Below are positions 36,771 through 49,230 of a stretch of 64,000 nt of DNA, in pieces. This DNA comes from Ctenosaura bakeri (taxonomy: Eukaryota; Chordata; Lepidosauria; Squamata; Iguanidae): positions 248,001 to 312,000 of the forward strand of contig CAOLHI010002540.1 of the NCBI GenBank assembly GCA_948474755.1, written 5' to 3'. Under the pieces are notes generated by a model that worked only from the letters and a program-made list of their open reading frames with translations, searched no databases and was not told the origin of the DNA. Positions within the stretch are counted from its first letter, which is position 1. The number at the start of each line of letters is the position of its first letter. The position numbers and the translations under genes were made by a program.

Positions 36771-39700
36771 CCACTGGCTTATACTGGCTAGTGCTTTGTA
36801 GCCATACAAAATTCTGGTTAATCCCTGTCATCCCTCTTTTCCAGCTGCTTTTAAAATCTCCCAGTTTCTCTTTTTTCCTCCCACATTCTCCCCTTTATCC
36901 TCTGCTTATTTCAATTGCTGCAAACTGAATTCAAAATGAAAAAGTAGTTTGCACTCAATCAAGTCAGCAGAGAGAAGACGACATGACAGAATCCTTTCCT
37001 TATAATTTCAGGCAAAAGCAGACTGCAACAGCCTGTGTTAGTCTGTATCTGTATGTTCTTCTTAATTAATAAATTGCACCATATGGACTGTAATCTGGTG
37101 TTACTTGGACATACATGTCCTAATTTTCATCTCTAAAATTTTGAAGGATATGTATGAACAGATATTCCCTTCAGCTGTTATTAGACAGAGCAGATCTGTA
37201 GAATATGATACCTACCTTTGTCACTTCCCTCCAGATTCCAAGCAGCTCAGATGACTGCTTCTATACAATCCTTCTTTCTGCCCCATCTCTGTATAAAATT
37301 TAAGAAGTTCAGGGCAGGCAATAATTGCCATGTGACTGGTACAAAATCCTTCATTGTCTTACAACATAAGGGAAGGAGATAAACCATTGATGATTTATTG
37401 GTGGATCACAAGCACATTTTTGGTTGTCCATTTAGTATTTACTTCCTGGAATTCATGCAAAGTATGTTTAGTTAGGTGTGTGTTAATCCTGAGGCCTGGT
37501 CCTCTCAGGGATCCAACAAATTGGATTTGAAGGAAAATGGGAAGGAGAGAAACAATATCAGTGTCAAAAAACAGCACAAAATTTATTGATTACAGAATGA
37601 TGTATGCAGATTATGAGCAATGATAACAAAAGGAAGTTTGCGAAAGTCACATGGTGTCATAGGATTCATAGGATTTCCACATCATCACACAATGTGGTTC
37701 GGGGTCATGATTCCTGGGTAGGCAACCTACTTCTTTTCCTAAAGAACAAAGTTATCTTGTCATGGTTTTCTATAGATTCCAATTCCGAAGACCTAGATGC
37801 TATCAGAAGTTGCCAGAAGAGGAAAGCATGTGCAAAAGGAAGAGAACTCCTTTCAGAGACACCCACCTTCTACATCAGTATCAACATTCTTGACCTCCAA
37901 AATGACCTCACTGGAGAAGAAGCTTGAAGTATCTGATATTTATTCATACTCTGAGCTAAGCATGCCAGACTCCTTCTATATGCAAGGATACAATTTTTTT
38001 TCATGACTGCAGCAATAGACTGTTAACTAAGACACTGACAAAATTCAAGCTATCTCCTTATCAAATCTCCCAGTAGTAATCCCAGTACAATAGACCTTGG
38101 TCTAATCTGACAAAACACTTGCCATAAGACCATTACACTGCTGGATCATCAGACAAAAGGCAGTATTATTTTCACACAGTATCCCTTGCTAGAATTAAGT
38201 ATTACATGGACACAATAACATGCTATTTAAAGATGGTTCAGAATCTTCAGCTCATCCCATACTCATCCAACCGGTTGCTTGAAGGACCTACAGAAAACAG
38301 ATAGTACTCATTGTACTTATTGTCATCATGTTTGCAGTTCCAGTTCAAAGTAGAATGGTTTGAAGGATTGTATGTATCTAAATGAATTTCCTAAGGTCTT
38401 AAGATCATCCATAGATCCCCTATTCAGACAGTACCTGATAAAATCTGTTAGGTTTATAAGCAAAAGAAATAGGGTCTTTTAGGGAATTTCCAGTTATTTC
38501 AAACAACTTGTGCTGCTGTTTAGATGAGATACATTTTTAAAATAAGTTATTATTTCAACTGCTTTCCTTAGAAAATACTGTGAATCAAAAGTCATAATAA
38601 ATACATTTTAAATAAATAAATACATAAATACATAAATAAATACATAAATAGGTATATCAGCATAAGCTGTCATCCTATGCAGCAAGTGATTCCAGCCACT
38701 AAGAACACTCTGCTGAAAGTAGTGGATCTAGGACCACTTCCAAATGGCAAGCCTTATCTTTCCAAGAATATGTTGTAGAACTGCAACTTCTGTTTCCTAT
38801 GCTAGCTAGGGTTAATAGATGATTCAGTTTAAAAATCTGCACTACAGTTCACTATAAAAAGGGTTTAGCATCACTCAAATGAACAGAAGAACTATCCATA
38901 ACAATACCTTCACTTTGACTGGAGGAAATCTGTTTTTTGGCTTTCATCCACTGGTTAATGTGTCCAAGCACTATTTTGTGTCCCAGACTAAGTTCTGATT
39001 AACACACATTTCTAATGTTTCACTAAAATACTAACCCCACGCTGGGGAAAACAAAGGATTAAAGATAATTGCATTAGAAGTGGGAAGAGAAGAATTGGAG
39101 AAAAAATTGTTTAAGAGCAAAGCAAAATTAGAATCAGAGGATACAGCAAGTCAACAGCCCCTAGAAAATGCCAACATGTAAGTGACAAATACTGACACAT
39201 GACTTCCTTGTGGCAAATGGCTCCATGGAAAAAGGCTGAGAATCTCTCAGAAAGAATAAGAGCAAAACAAGTATTAGCATACCAGAAAGATACTGCAGAA
39301 GCAAGAACTAGCATGAAAATGAAAATTTCATGTCTGGAAAACTATTGTACATTAATTATCTGTTGTTATTTTCTCTTATTGGTTTCACAATTGACTCTGT
39401 TATTAGGATTGTATTTATTCATTTTAAGGTAATCATTTAAAAAAAAATTCAGGTATGGAATCCAAGTATAATTGAACTTCCTGTGCATGGTAAAAATTTA
39501 TTCTCATATTTCAATGGCAATCATGGCTCCCTATTAATTAATGATAATGTACAGGCTAGGGAGCTATTTCCCTTTCACTTCTTGGCATTTCCTTCCAAAA
39601 ATGTTTGGAAACCTGAAACATAATTGTGGAGGATACCATTTGTCCTTCATGCCCAATTTTCTCTCCTGGGACCCTTTCACATTACATACTTGTAACACTA

Positions 39701-39777
39701 CAATTCCAGTATAACTGTCATGGCAACATCTTGGGCTTTTCCTTTTAGGAAGAAATATTTTGAATTCTTGTGAGCTA
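36771..39777. other. AT-rich sequence without recognised genes
   Basis: Short random frames only, apart from an AAATA/ACATA tract at 38600-38652. Confidence 0.45.
38600..38652. repeat. (AAATACAT)n-type simple repeat
   Basis: Alternating AAATAAATA and CATAAATA units. Confidence 0.85.
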
Positions 39778-40402
39778 ATATGGTGGCATATGTGGTTTGA
39801 GCATTGGACTATGACCCTGGAGACAAGGATTCCATTCCCTGCTTGGCCATGAAAACTCATTGGGTGACCTTGGGCACATCATAGGCCCTTTTCACATAGC
39901 ATTTTTTATGCAAAAGAGCCTCCGGAGCATCTCACAATTGTGAGGAGCTTTTCAGATGACGTCTTTGCAATTGCATGACACTGCCAGGGCCAGCAGGCGC
40001 TGATTGTGCACTATATCATTTTTGGCTTTTAGCCGAAAATGATGCATGATCGCGCATCACTCCAGGGCCCCACGTGCACTTACCATACTTGCAGAGCCTC
40101 CAGAGCTGTGACCCTTGTGCTTCCTCCCCCAGCGCACCCTGGGAAAATACTCGGCTGCACTGCAGAAGGAAGAGGCGGAGCCCTCATGCTGCCTGCCAGC
40201 TGGCAGGCAACTCCTGTGGAGCAGAAGCAGCAGGGATGCAAGACCCTCATGGAAGAGGCTGCTTATGTGATCCCTGTGCGACCTCACTAAATGCAGATAA
40301 GTTGTGGAAAGGGCCATAGTCTCTCAGCCTCAGAAAATACCATGATAGGTTCACCTTAGAGTCACCATAAGTTAGAAACTACTTGAAGGCACACAACAAC
40401 AA
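39778..40402 (+). mobile_element. tRNA-type SINE split by a MITE
   Basis: The 5' part 39778-39883 (GGTTTGAGCATTGGACTATG, GACCCTGGAGAC, GGGTGACCTTGGGCACATC) continues at 40316 (GTCTCTCAGCCTCAG) and ends ACTTGAAGGCACACAACAAC. Removing the insert and one ATA restores a SINE like the others. Confidence 0.85.
39884..40315. mobile_element. Harbinger-type MITE inside a SINE, ATA duplication
   Basis: It starts GGCCCTTTTCACATAGC and ends GTTGTGGAAAGGGCC. ATA flanks both sides (39881-39883 and 40316-40318), and the host SINE proves the exact edges. A central hairpin TCATTTTTGGCT / AGCCGAAAATGA lies near 40017-40043. Confidence 0.92.
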
Positions 40403-42360
40403 GTTATAATTCTTAGCCACTGAGTTATAATGATTTACCAAACTGCAAATCACTGGATCCCACAGAAAACTTTCATGACAATTAAAGTGGAATCATAGTG
40501 TTATGAAAGTCTGGTATGAAAGGGTCCTTGGACAGGATGTGTCTAATGCTGGGTTCTAAAGGTCATCACTGGAAGTTAAATTAAATAAAATGGCAGTGTG
40601 AATCATGTTATTTTGGTCATCATTGCACTCTAAGTAATCTTCAGGAGCAAAGAACAGCTTAATGTGCAGCTATATTACTCATGGGCTGGTGTCTCTGGGC
40701 ACATGTGACACATTAGATTTCTTTAGGATAGAAAAGGGGTAAAAAGAGGAATCTTCAAGACTGGAAACTTGGTCTCATACACCCAAATCCTGTGAAAGCT
40801 TATGCAGCCCATATTTCTCCTGCAACAGAGCTCCTATATCAGATACACATATAGATTGTATAAGGCTTTGGATGTGAAGGATCTCAAACTCATGTAAACA
40901 ATACAAGAAGATATTATGACATTTTACTGACGAAAGAACTAGCAATTCGTTCAGGAAAGAAAGAAGAAAAGAAGGAAGGAAGGAGATTGAGAACATTTCC
41001 AGAATGGAAGGGTAGAAGGAGAGGGTTGAATATGTGGTATTGTGTTAGGATTGCCTTACACACTTCAAATAATAGTATAATTTCCAACTGCAGTTGAGAT
41101 CATGATGGGAAATTTAAGTTACCAAGACCCACCTTCCCTTGACTTGTTTCTTGTAGGCTTGGCACTGTAAGTTCCACACTCTGGACCAGTGACAAAAGAA
41201 GGAATAAATGAGCCACATTAAATGCACATGCAAACATGCCTCAAGAAGAAGACTTCTTGTTGTCTTTGGTGCTGCAGTTGTCATTTCCATTTTCTCCCAT
41301 GAGGTGAACCAGCTGCAGCTGCTGTGAATGTGATGTCCCTGTTCTGAATTTTGTTAGAATTCAAAAGGGGCAAATTAAGAGAAATTCTTTCTTTCTGTCT
41401 GCAATTTTAATGTAATTTTCCCTTCTAAAAACAGTCATGTCACTGAATAGTCACTCAGGTTGCTAAGGATGATATCATTGAGGGCAAGTGAAGCTATTCA
41501 GAACAAGGTCCTATTTGCCCTTAGTGATATGATCATATAAGTATGTCTCTTTGGCTGTTTAATTTTACATAGGAGAGTAAACAGACATAAAGACAGCAAC
41601 AAATTGGTGTTCCTAAAAGGCAAATCTTGGAGACAGGTATGTAGAGTACAAAGGGCAGACAGTCACATGGAGTTTTTCTGAGAATGATGCCTAACAAAGG
41701 AGGACCTAAAATCTCTCACCCCCTTTCATATAGTACATCCACTTGAAATACTGGCAAAACTGGTGGAGAAAATGTTCAGTAAATGTGATCCTGTTTTTCC
41801 TTAACATCACTGGTGACTTCCATGTCAGTGAGCTACTGAATCAATTTTGGGATTTATTCCAAACTTTAAAAAAAAAAAACTGTTGGAGATGCTGAACACA
41901 ATCCTCCAAAGTCTCACTGGATACTCCTCTAAAGCTCATTCTAAAAGACTGGAACAGATTCACTTTCCTTCTCACATGGAAGCCATCAGAAACCACTGCT
42001 AACACTGCAGTATGCCCAGCAATCTGAAACCTGTTTCAGACACAGTTTGGCCCTTTCCTGTACTGCAAAGCAAGCTGCTTGTCCTTTAGTTTCAAATTGC
42101 TACATGTACATTGTTACCAGGATTTTTATAAAGACTGGCAGTCTTGACACAGCAATCTTGAGAAATCCACACCATAATAGTAGTAGTGGTAACAACAACA
42201 ACTTACAACACTATTTTCACCTTCTCGAGGGATGTCATTTCCAGTGCATCACAGAGTTTGCTGTTATAATGTCTTCTGTAATTTATGGAAAATAATAAGC
42301 TTTGCACACTGTTCCTAGCTCTGCACAAAAATAGTGCCTTTTTGGATTGAATAAGCTAAG
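40403..42360. other. Sequence without recognised genes
   Basis: A GAAGG-type purine tract lies near 40955-40985 and an A-run at 41868. No credible frame. Confidence 0.45.
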
Positions 42361-42368
42361 CATGCACA

Positions 42369-42405
42369 TGCCACCACCACCACCACCACCACCACCACCA
42401 CCACC

Positions 42406-42436
<31 letters not shown>

Positions 42437-42437
42437 G
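42369..42437. repeat. Compound microsatellite (CCA)n-(CAA)n
   Basis: CCA units run to about 42407 and are followed by CAA units to 42437. Confidence 0.92.
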
Positions 42438-42827
42438 CATAAGAGGCCAGGCTGGCAGCTCAGAAAGCCACAAACAATACATACATTCTTACTACTTGTG
42501 CTATGAGGTAGCAATTACTGTATTTTCCAATGCTGCACCTGTTACAGAAATGTGTAAAACTCACCTGTGAAAATACTCCATTCTCCTGTCAGACCAATAG
42601 CCAATAAACAAACAAACACACAAACCCACCAAAAAAAGCTCATCATTTTGTGGTTGCTTGTTATACTGCTATTTAAAAAATCTGTAAGCACAGATGAAGT
42701 CTAGATTTACATTCCTAGTGGCAAGTTGACTTGATTTCACTAAAATTAGTTTTAGTGAAAAAATGCATTTCTTGTGCATCCAGAGAAATTTCAGAAGGTA
42801 TGTACAAATGAAATAAGGTTAGAGGAG

Positions 42828-43131
42828 GGATAGGGGTTGTTTTCTGCTGCTTCAGAGACCAGGACAAGGAGCAATGGATTCAAGCTGCAGGAGAGGAGAT
42901 TCCACCTGAACCTCAGGAAGAACTTCCTGACAGTCAGGGCTGTCCGGCAGTGGAATATGCTGCCTCGCAGTGTAGTGGAGTCTCCTTCTTTGGAGGTTTT
43001 TAAGCAGAGGCTAGATGACCATCTGTCGGGAGTGCTTTGAGAATGTTCCTGCAATGGCAGGGGATTGGACTGGATGGCCCCTGTGGTCTCTTCCAACTCT
43101 ACATTTCTATGATTCTATGATTCTATGATTC
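42828..43131 (+). mobile_element. CR1 LINE, 5'-truncated 3' end
   Basis: The last part of ORF2 and the 3' end of a CR1 element. The frame 42837-43040 carries [23 protein letters not shown] and FKQRLDDHL, the usual C-terminal blocks. Then come GGGGATTGGACTGGATGGCC and tandem ATTCTATG units at the end, diagnostic of CR1. It is truncated to 300 bp, as most copies are. Confidence 0.93.
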
Positions 43132-44436
43132 ATTTATAGAAGGGATCCTCAGAAACACAATGGAAAAAAAACACCAAATTTCCACAGCCTTAGATTTCCA
43201 TCATTATTCATGTTTTATACATATATACAAAACTTGGGCCTATGGACTCATTCAAATGCTCATGTGAAAATGCAAAAAACATGTAGAAACACGTTTCATT
43301 CTTATAAGTTGTGTGACATCAACTTCCTTCACTCACTTCCAAACTTGGCAGCCTTGAATCACTGAAGCTGAGATTGGCATCTTTTTTTGGAAGAATTTGG
43401 TAAGAATAGGTAAATGATTGTTGTGAGGTTTGCTTGAGCTGAGGATAGAAGTAACCATTCCCTGCATTATGTATAATGAATTGCATCAAATATATGGTCT
43501 GCTATTCAATGAAATGAAGTATTCCCTAGGAAATTTCCTTGTGAAAGGAAGACAAAGTACCTGCTGAATTTAGTTTCCTAGTTGCATTAAGGTTATTGAG
43601 TTTAGAAGCTGTTTTCTCTATATATAAACCCTTCTTCACACATTTTCTAATAAACAGTTCTACAGTGTGTAATAGAGATGGTAGGCACCAATTTATTTTC
43701 TAAGCGACTGAAGCCATTATAGAACCAAAGTGTTTTAGACTATATCTGGAAGGAACTGCATTTACATGCTTTCATTTCTAGAATGGGTTTCTCACTTTGA
43801 AATGGAAACAGTTTCCTAACTTAAAGTAGGTAATTACACACTCCATTAAACAAGTAATTAACAGATTACAATTTAGAGGAGGGAAAAAAAAAACCTTTGG
43901 AAAGGAGCAATTCAGATGCTGAATGTGCAACGAACTGTTATAATTAGCATAATACTTTTTTTTTTGAAATGGATTAACAGCTACACAATAAAAATGAAGA
44001 AAACCTGGTTCTTTTCTCTACAAAGATCACATCAAACAAATAGTACTTTCTCGGGGTAAGAAATAATCACCTTGCTTAACAAACAAGGTACTTGTATTAT
44101 CTACAAATAAATAAATAATACACCAAACCAAACAAGAACAACAACAAACCTAAGTGGTATATATGTGATGCAAGTTATTGTGTTCTCCAAAGTTTTCATC
44201 AGGCAAAACAGTGCAACAACAACAACACTTAAAAAAAATTTCCTTCCCAAACTCTTGGCTCTTGTATCTGCATCTCCAAGATGGAGTCCAAAAGTTCAAT
44301 AAAATTACATTACAATATCAAATTTTATCACGTTGGGATACACATTTGATGATCCCTTCCACTGAAGTGAGAGCTGATTGAAACTTGTTGACTGTTGAAG
44401 GCTCACTGGCTCACTTGGCTTAAAGTAATGACATGA
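43132..44436. other. AT-rich sequence without recognised genes
   Basis: An (AAAT)/(ACA) tract lies near 44103-44150. TAATTAC and AGTAATTAAC motifs lie near 43831-43862. Confidence 0.4.
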
Positions 44437-44660
44437 AGCCTGTACACTACACAATTATAGTGCTGTAATTCCACTTTAATTGCCATGGTTCCATTCCATG
44501 GAATTCTGGGGCTGACTAGAGAGTTTAGGGAGGGGAATTTAGAATTTTCATCCTGAGAGGCCTACTGCCTCACCAAAATACAAACCCCACGATCCATAGG
44601 ATGGAACCATGGCAGTTAAAGTAGAATAACAGTGCTATAATTTTATAGTGTGAAATGGAC
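44437..44660. mobile_element. Palindromic MITE, diverged
   Basis: ACAATTATAGTGCTGTAATTCC at the left pairs with AATAACAGTGCTATAATTTT at the right. The right end is GTGTGAAATGGAC. The left terminus is eroded. Confidence 0.6.
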
Positions 44661-45573
44661 CCATGAAGTCATACAGGAGTCTCAGCAAAACTAGAGATTA
44701 AATTTAGTTGGTAACAAATAAAAGAAATGACTTTAAGACAAACTGTGGGTATTATCTAGGAGTTGATGGCTGTTGGAGCCATCTGTGGAGATGGATAGAA
44801 TCCATTAACTGTGCATCCCAGAAAGTTGGAAAAAAAAAAAAGTGCTGAGATACATGATTTGGTTTTGGCCAATAATAGCAAGCTAAATAACTTTTTTGCT
44901 GCCTATAAATGTTACTCAACTCTGCTGCCCTCAGTTAGTTGCCCACTCTTTGCGGTTGGTCCTATTGGCCAAGATAAGTTATCTCTCTCACTGCAATTCA
45001 CCCTTCTTCTGTGTACGTGTGTGTATGCACATGTGCATGCACAAGCACATACAAATAAACTCACCCCCTTAAAACTGTTTTTGCTGTCATCCTTCCTCAA
45101 ATCATTTGGTTTGATTATTTTTTACACAGTTTGTAAAGTCAATATTCTGATAAAATCTTGTCACCTGATTTACTTAACAGGAATGAATGGAGTAATGATT
45201 CAGGCATGGAAAGCCATATTTCTAACGAATAGCCTTAGGTTAGATAATTTGTGCCGGGCAGATATTTTAATCTGGATCCCCTTAGAATTTTTAATCATTT
45301 TTTTTTCAACATTATTCTTATAAACAAATGAAGAATGGAGAGGCAGTCCCTATAGACTGCAACATGTCCCTAGTCCTTAAGGTCTTACCCATTCTTATTT
45401 GATCCTCTGGCTAAATTGGGTGTGGAGGTCTATTTTAAAATCTTCATATAGAACAAATTTGTTTTTGAATTCTTCCAGTGTATATTCTGCCCCCAGGTCA
45501 TCTGAAGTTAAACATCAGAATGTATGGTCCTGTATTATTATTCTGAAAGCCAGAATGTGTAGTTCTCTTAGTG
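44661..45573. other. Sequence without recognised genes
   Basis: A 170-residue frame at 44811-45323 is hydrophobic and low in complexity; it starts beside an A-run and contains a TG/CA tract, so I do not call it. Confidence 0.4.
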
Positions 45574-45905
45574 CTGGATTATGAACTGGGAGATCCAGTT
45601 ATAGTGCTATTATTCCACTTTCAACATCCTATGGAATCCTGGGGTTTGCAACTTAGGAGGAGCCTTTAGGGAGGGGCCAACATCCATAGGATGTTCAAAG
45701 TGGAAATAGCACTGTAACAGTCTAGCGTGGAAATGGCGGGTTTCAATCCCCATTTGGACATGGAAAACCACTGGGTGACCATAGACAAGTCACACTCAGT
45801 TGTTCTCAGAAGAAGGCAGTTGCAAACTTCCTCTGAATAAATCTGCTGAGAAAACCCTAGAATAGGGTTGTCATAAGTCAGACTTGAAGGCATATAGCAA
45901 CAATT
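45574..45905 (+). mobile_element. tRNA-type SINE split by a palindromic MITE
   Basis: Head GTGCTGGATTATGAACTGGG at about 45571-45590. The body resumes at 45739 with GTTTCAATCCCCATTTGGAC and runs through GGTTGTCATAAGTCAGAC to AAGGCATATAGCAACAATTA. Confidence 0.65.
45595..45738. mobile_element. Palindromic MITE, shortened, inside a SINE
   Basis: Arms AGTTATAGTGCTATTATTCC and GAAATAGCACTGTAACAGTC, with right end GTGGAAATGGC. Part of the left terminus is missing. Confidence 0.65.
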
Positions 45906-45910
45906 ACAAT

Positions 45911-46090
45911 GACCATTTCCTCATGAGACTGTTATAGCACTATGATTCCACTTTCAACATCCTATGGAATCCTGGGGTTTGCAGTTTTGGGCGTGGCTGG
46001 CCGGTCCCTCCCTAAACTGCAAACCCCAGGATTCCATACGATGTTGAAAGTTGAATTGTAGTGCTATAACAATCTTGTGCAGAAATGGTC
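45911..46090. mobile_element. Palindromic MITE
   Basis: GACCATTTCCTCATGAGACT pairs with the right end ATCTTGTGCAGAAATGGTC. The inner arms ATCCTGGGGTTTGCAG and CTGCAAACCCCAGGAT are perfect complements. Confidence 0.82.
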
Positions 46091-47479
46091 AATGTTTACT
46101 CTTCTGTAGATCATTATAATTACATAAATGGAACCAAACTGGATGTGATGTTCATTGTATTAATGCAATTAATGTACATGCTTTTTGAAAATGAAGATAG
46201 CAGCCACAGGAGGCCAATGAACACTGAGGCTTCAGGGAGTAGGGATAGAAAGTTATTTCTGTCATCATGATGGCATTTTCCCTCACCATGGTAGTCCTAT
46301 AACCATCATAAATAGACAAGCCTTGATCCACCTCACTGTATTTCCTCTCAATGGGAATGGCAGCTGCTGGGTTAAGGAGAGGGAGAAAAATTATTATCAT
46401 CCAGGATGAGAGATAATCCATGGCTCAATTACCACCAGAGCACAAGCCCTGCCAGATTTTCATTTTCCTGTTTTCTTTAAACTTCCACTGGTTCGCTTAA
46501 ATTTCCATCTAATAGAAGAGGGAAAATGTACACTAGCTCCAGGGCTGGCAAATATTTCCTGTTATTCCAGAGAAACACAGAGGTAACTGAAGAGCTTGAG
46601 ATCTGTCTAGAAGCATAGTGGATAGGCAAATTTATCAGTTTCATTTTCTTCCACATTTGAAGGTGTGAACACTGGTTGATTCTGGTTTTAAAAAATTGAG
46701 CTGAACGTTTGTACCCATCTCTAATAACAGGGATACCCATGGCCAGATTAGATATCAGAGACAGGGAGCAGCTTTCCCTAAATTGAATAGTACAAAATGA
46801 ATTTTGCAGTTTTTGGTAAATTCTGATAAAGAACTGAAATCAGACTCTTACCCATCCTTGCTAGGCATTCATAGATATTTGTTTTAGCATCATGAGATTT
46901 TCATAGAGAAAGGAAAATGAGGGCTAATGCTAGCCGTTTATATTTATTTTAAACTACAAGAAACCATCTCTGTTTCTTTCAGTGAAGGACTAATGCTACT
47001 TACAAGCCTGGGTAGAGAATATGACTAGAAAATTATGTATAGTGGTTTGCAAAGTCCCTTCCTTCCTGCAGAGGGATGTCTATTGTTAAATAGGGACAAC
47101 TCTGTGCTTGTGTGTGTTCTTAGAAAAGTTTTAGCAATAGACTTCCACCTACAGTTTAAGGGCTAAAGACACATTTGGGTGGCAGACGTTAGTTTGAGAA
47201 TCTGAAACAACTGGATGATGAGGAATATCACAGGTAGAGGAAGAAGTATGTGCATTTCCTTTGCAATCAGTTTTCCTCCTGCAAGGACTTGCCCCAGTCT
47301 GCTTTTACCTGAGATAGAGTGAAGATATGTCCAGAACCCCAGTTCAGGGAGAAGGGCTTGAGTAGAACAGCTACAGGTTAAATGACCCCTTTCTACTTCC
47401 TTGCTACAAACTGCACCCTGACCTTGTTATTTCATAGTCATCTAGTGGGGTGCACAGTTTAGCTATTAGTTATATAAAC
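46091..47479. other. Sequence without recognised genes
   Basis: Short frames only; no clear repeat. Confidence 0.4.
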
Positions 47480-47545
47480 GGCCTTTCTGCCCTACACTAT
47501 TATAGTGCTATTATTCCACTTTCAACATCCTGTGGAATTCAGCCA
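47480..47545. mobile_element. Palindromic MITE, half element
   Basis: GGCCTTTCTGCC through CTTTCAACATCCTGTGGAAT, then it stops. Only one arm is left. Confidence 0.6.
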
Positions 47546-47559
47546 TTTAAACACTCCAT

Positions 47560-48260
47560 GTAAGCCTTCTTTTATTTCTGACCAGGAAGGCCATGAGAAA
47601 AGATGGAAGGGCTGACATATGACAAGATTTGTTGTTACCAGCATTAAATGGTGCCTTGACAATAACTCTAATTAGAATTGCCACTGCTTTGACCTGATTA
47701 AACACAGAACAATGCTACTGCCGCTCTTTGACTACCTTAGGCCGGTGAGCATCTGATGATATATAATATCTTTTGGCAGCTGAGTTAATTATAACATAGC
47801 TCAATGCATTTCTTTAGAGGGGAAATATTTAAAGAAATTAAGGGAAGAAGAGGCCATAATGAAAGCTGTCAGGGTAATTCTCAATTTTGCTAACAAGCAT
47901 ATCTGCAGTCTCAGAAATATGTTAACATTTCATGATTTTTCTGCATTAAGATGTATATTATCATCTTTCTGCATATCGCAGCAGACATACACACCCAGTG
48001 GTCGAACATTTACAAATATCCATACAGCTGCTCTCAGCAAGTCTTGCCTTGATGAATCCATAAAGGATGCAGAAACCAAAGGCTAAGCTTATCAGATGTG
48101 CCTCTATTAGTGCTAAATGAATGGGGCTGGGATCCACAAATCATTTAAATGGCAATGAAGACTTCTATCAATGTATTTTTTCCCCATTAAAAAGCTGACA
48201 TTGATATTCCAAATCTATTTCTGAGGAAGACATCGTAACAGCTGGATGGGTGTGATGTGT
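47560..48260. promoter_or_regulatory. Candidate conserved non-coding element
   Basis: A 700-bp stretch without repeats that has homeobox-like cores (CTCTAATTAGAATTG near 47668, GAGTTAATTATAAC near 47782), a CAGCTG E-box and mixed composition. It looks like developmental enhancer sequence. This is an impression, not a match to any known element. Confidence 0.25.
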
Positions 48261-48699
48261 ACAAAGGAGGCCTAGCAAGATAATGATAACTAATGCTATT
48301 GCAAAATTCTACATCTCATTGTATTTTACTTGAGAACACATTTCACTTTTCCAAACTAACTTTACTTTTAAATTTCCAAGGAGGAGCTGTGTTGTTCTGT
48401 TGTAGCAAAAAACAGAGACCTGAAGCACCTTAAAAGCAAGTTTCATTTTGCATGATGTTTTCTGGACTGCAGGTTGGACTCCACAGCTTGTTAGTCTTGA
48501 CACTGAAACAGGAGTCAGTCACCAACACCCTATAGGTAACATATAAAAGTGTTAAGTCCAGTGCACATCTCTGTAAGGCTTTTTTTTTTTTTGCTTTGTT
48601 TTTTAGCATGGAAGACAATGACCAAAGGGACCCTCCACAAAGAAATACAGTTTAACCTTTGCAGACCTCTCACAACCATTCAGTGATGTGTTGGGGGAA

Positions 48700-49230
48700 T
48701 CACAATTTTGTTCCTGTTGATTGTGGTCAAGTTGTCTTCAAGTTATGATGACTATCCAAGTCACCCTGTTGTCAATAATCTTGGTTAGGTCTTGCAAACT
48801 CAGGGTTGTGGCTTCCTTGCTTGAGTCTATCAAGCTTTGCTCGAGTCTTGAGTCTATCCATCTATCCTGATTGCATTCTACCTTACCAAGCACTGTTGTC
48901 TTTTCTAGCGAGTCATGTCTTCTTATGATATGTGCAAAATAGGATCTTAGTCAGCTTGGTTTCTAGAAAGAGTTCAGGCTTGATTTGCTTTAGGACCCAT
49001 TTATTTAACCTTTGGGTTGTCTGAGGTATTTATAGAATTCTCCTTCAGCACTGCATTTCAAATGAACTGATTTTCTTCTGTCAATTCTGTCTGGCTTCCA
49101 CAAGCATATATAGAAACCAAAAATACTGTGGTATAGATGATTCTGACTTCAATTATGTACCTTTACACTGTAGGTTCTTACCTATCTTGTCCTCAGAGTG
49201 AGTATCATAATGACTATATCATCTGCTGAG
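48700..49230 (-). mobile_element. BovB/RTE-like LINE 3' fragment, degenerate
   Basis: Read on the minus strand the sequence gives, with stops, the phrases YFAHIIRRHDSLEKTTVLGK, DSSKEATTLSLQDLTKII and NRVTW. These match the C-terminal pattern of BovB/RTE-type LINE proteins (GHIMRR.DSLEK...; WLD...LQ.L..DR..W). The 3' edge near 48715 (GTCTTCAAGTTATGATGAC) resembles the end of the SINE family here. Confidence 0.5.

Noticed and set aside
42369..42437. Regular short repeats as a CRISPR array
   Set aside because: A simple (CCA)n-(CAA)n microsatellite with no spacers, in vertebrate DNA.
44811..45323. 170-residue open frame
   Set aside because: Hydrophobic and low in complexity, it crosses a TG/CA tract and has no family motif or splice context.
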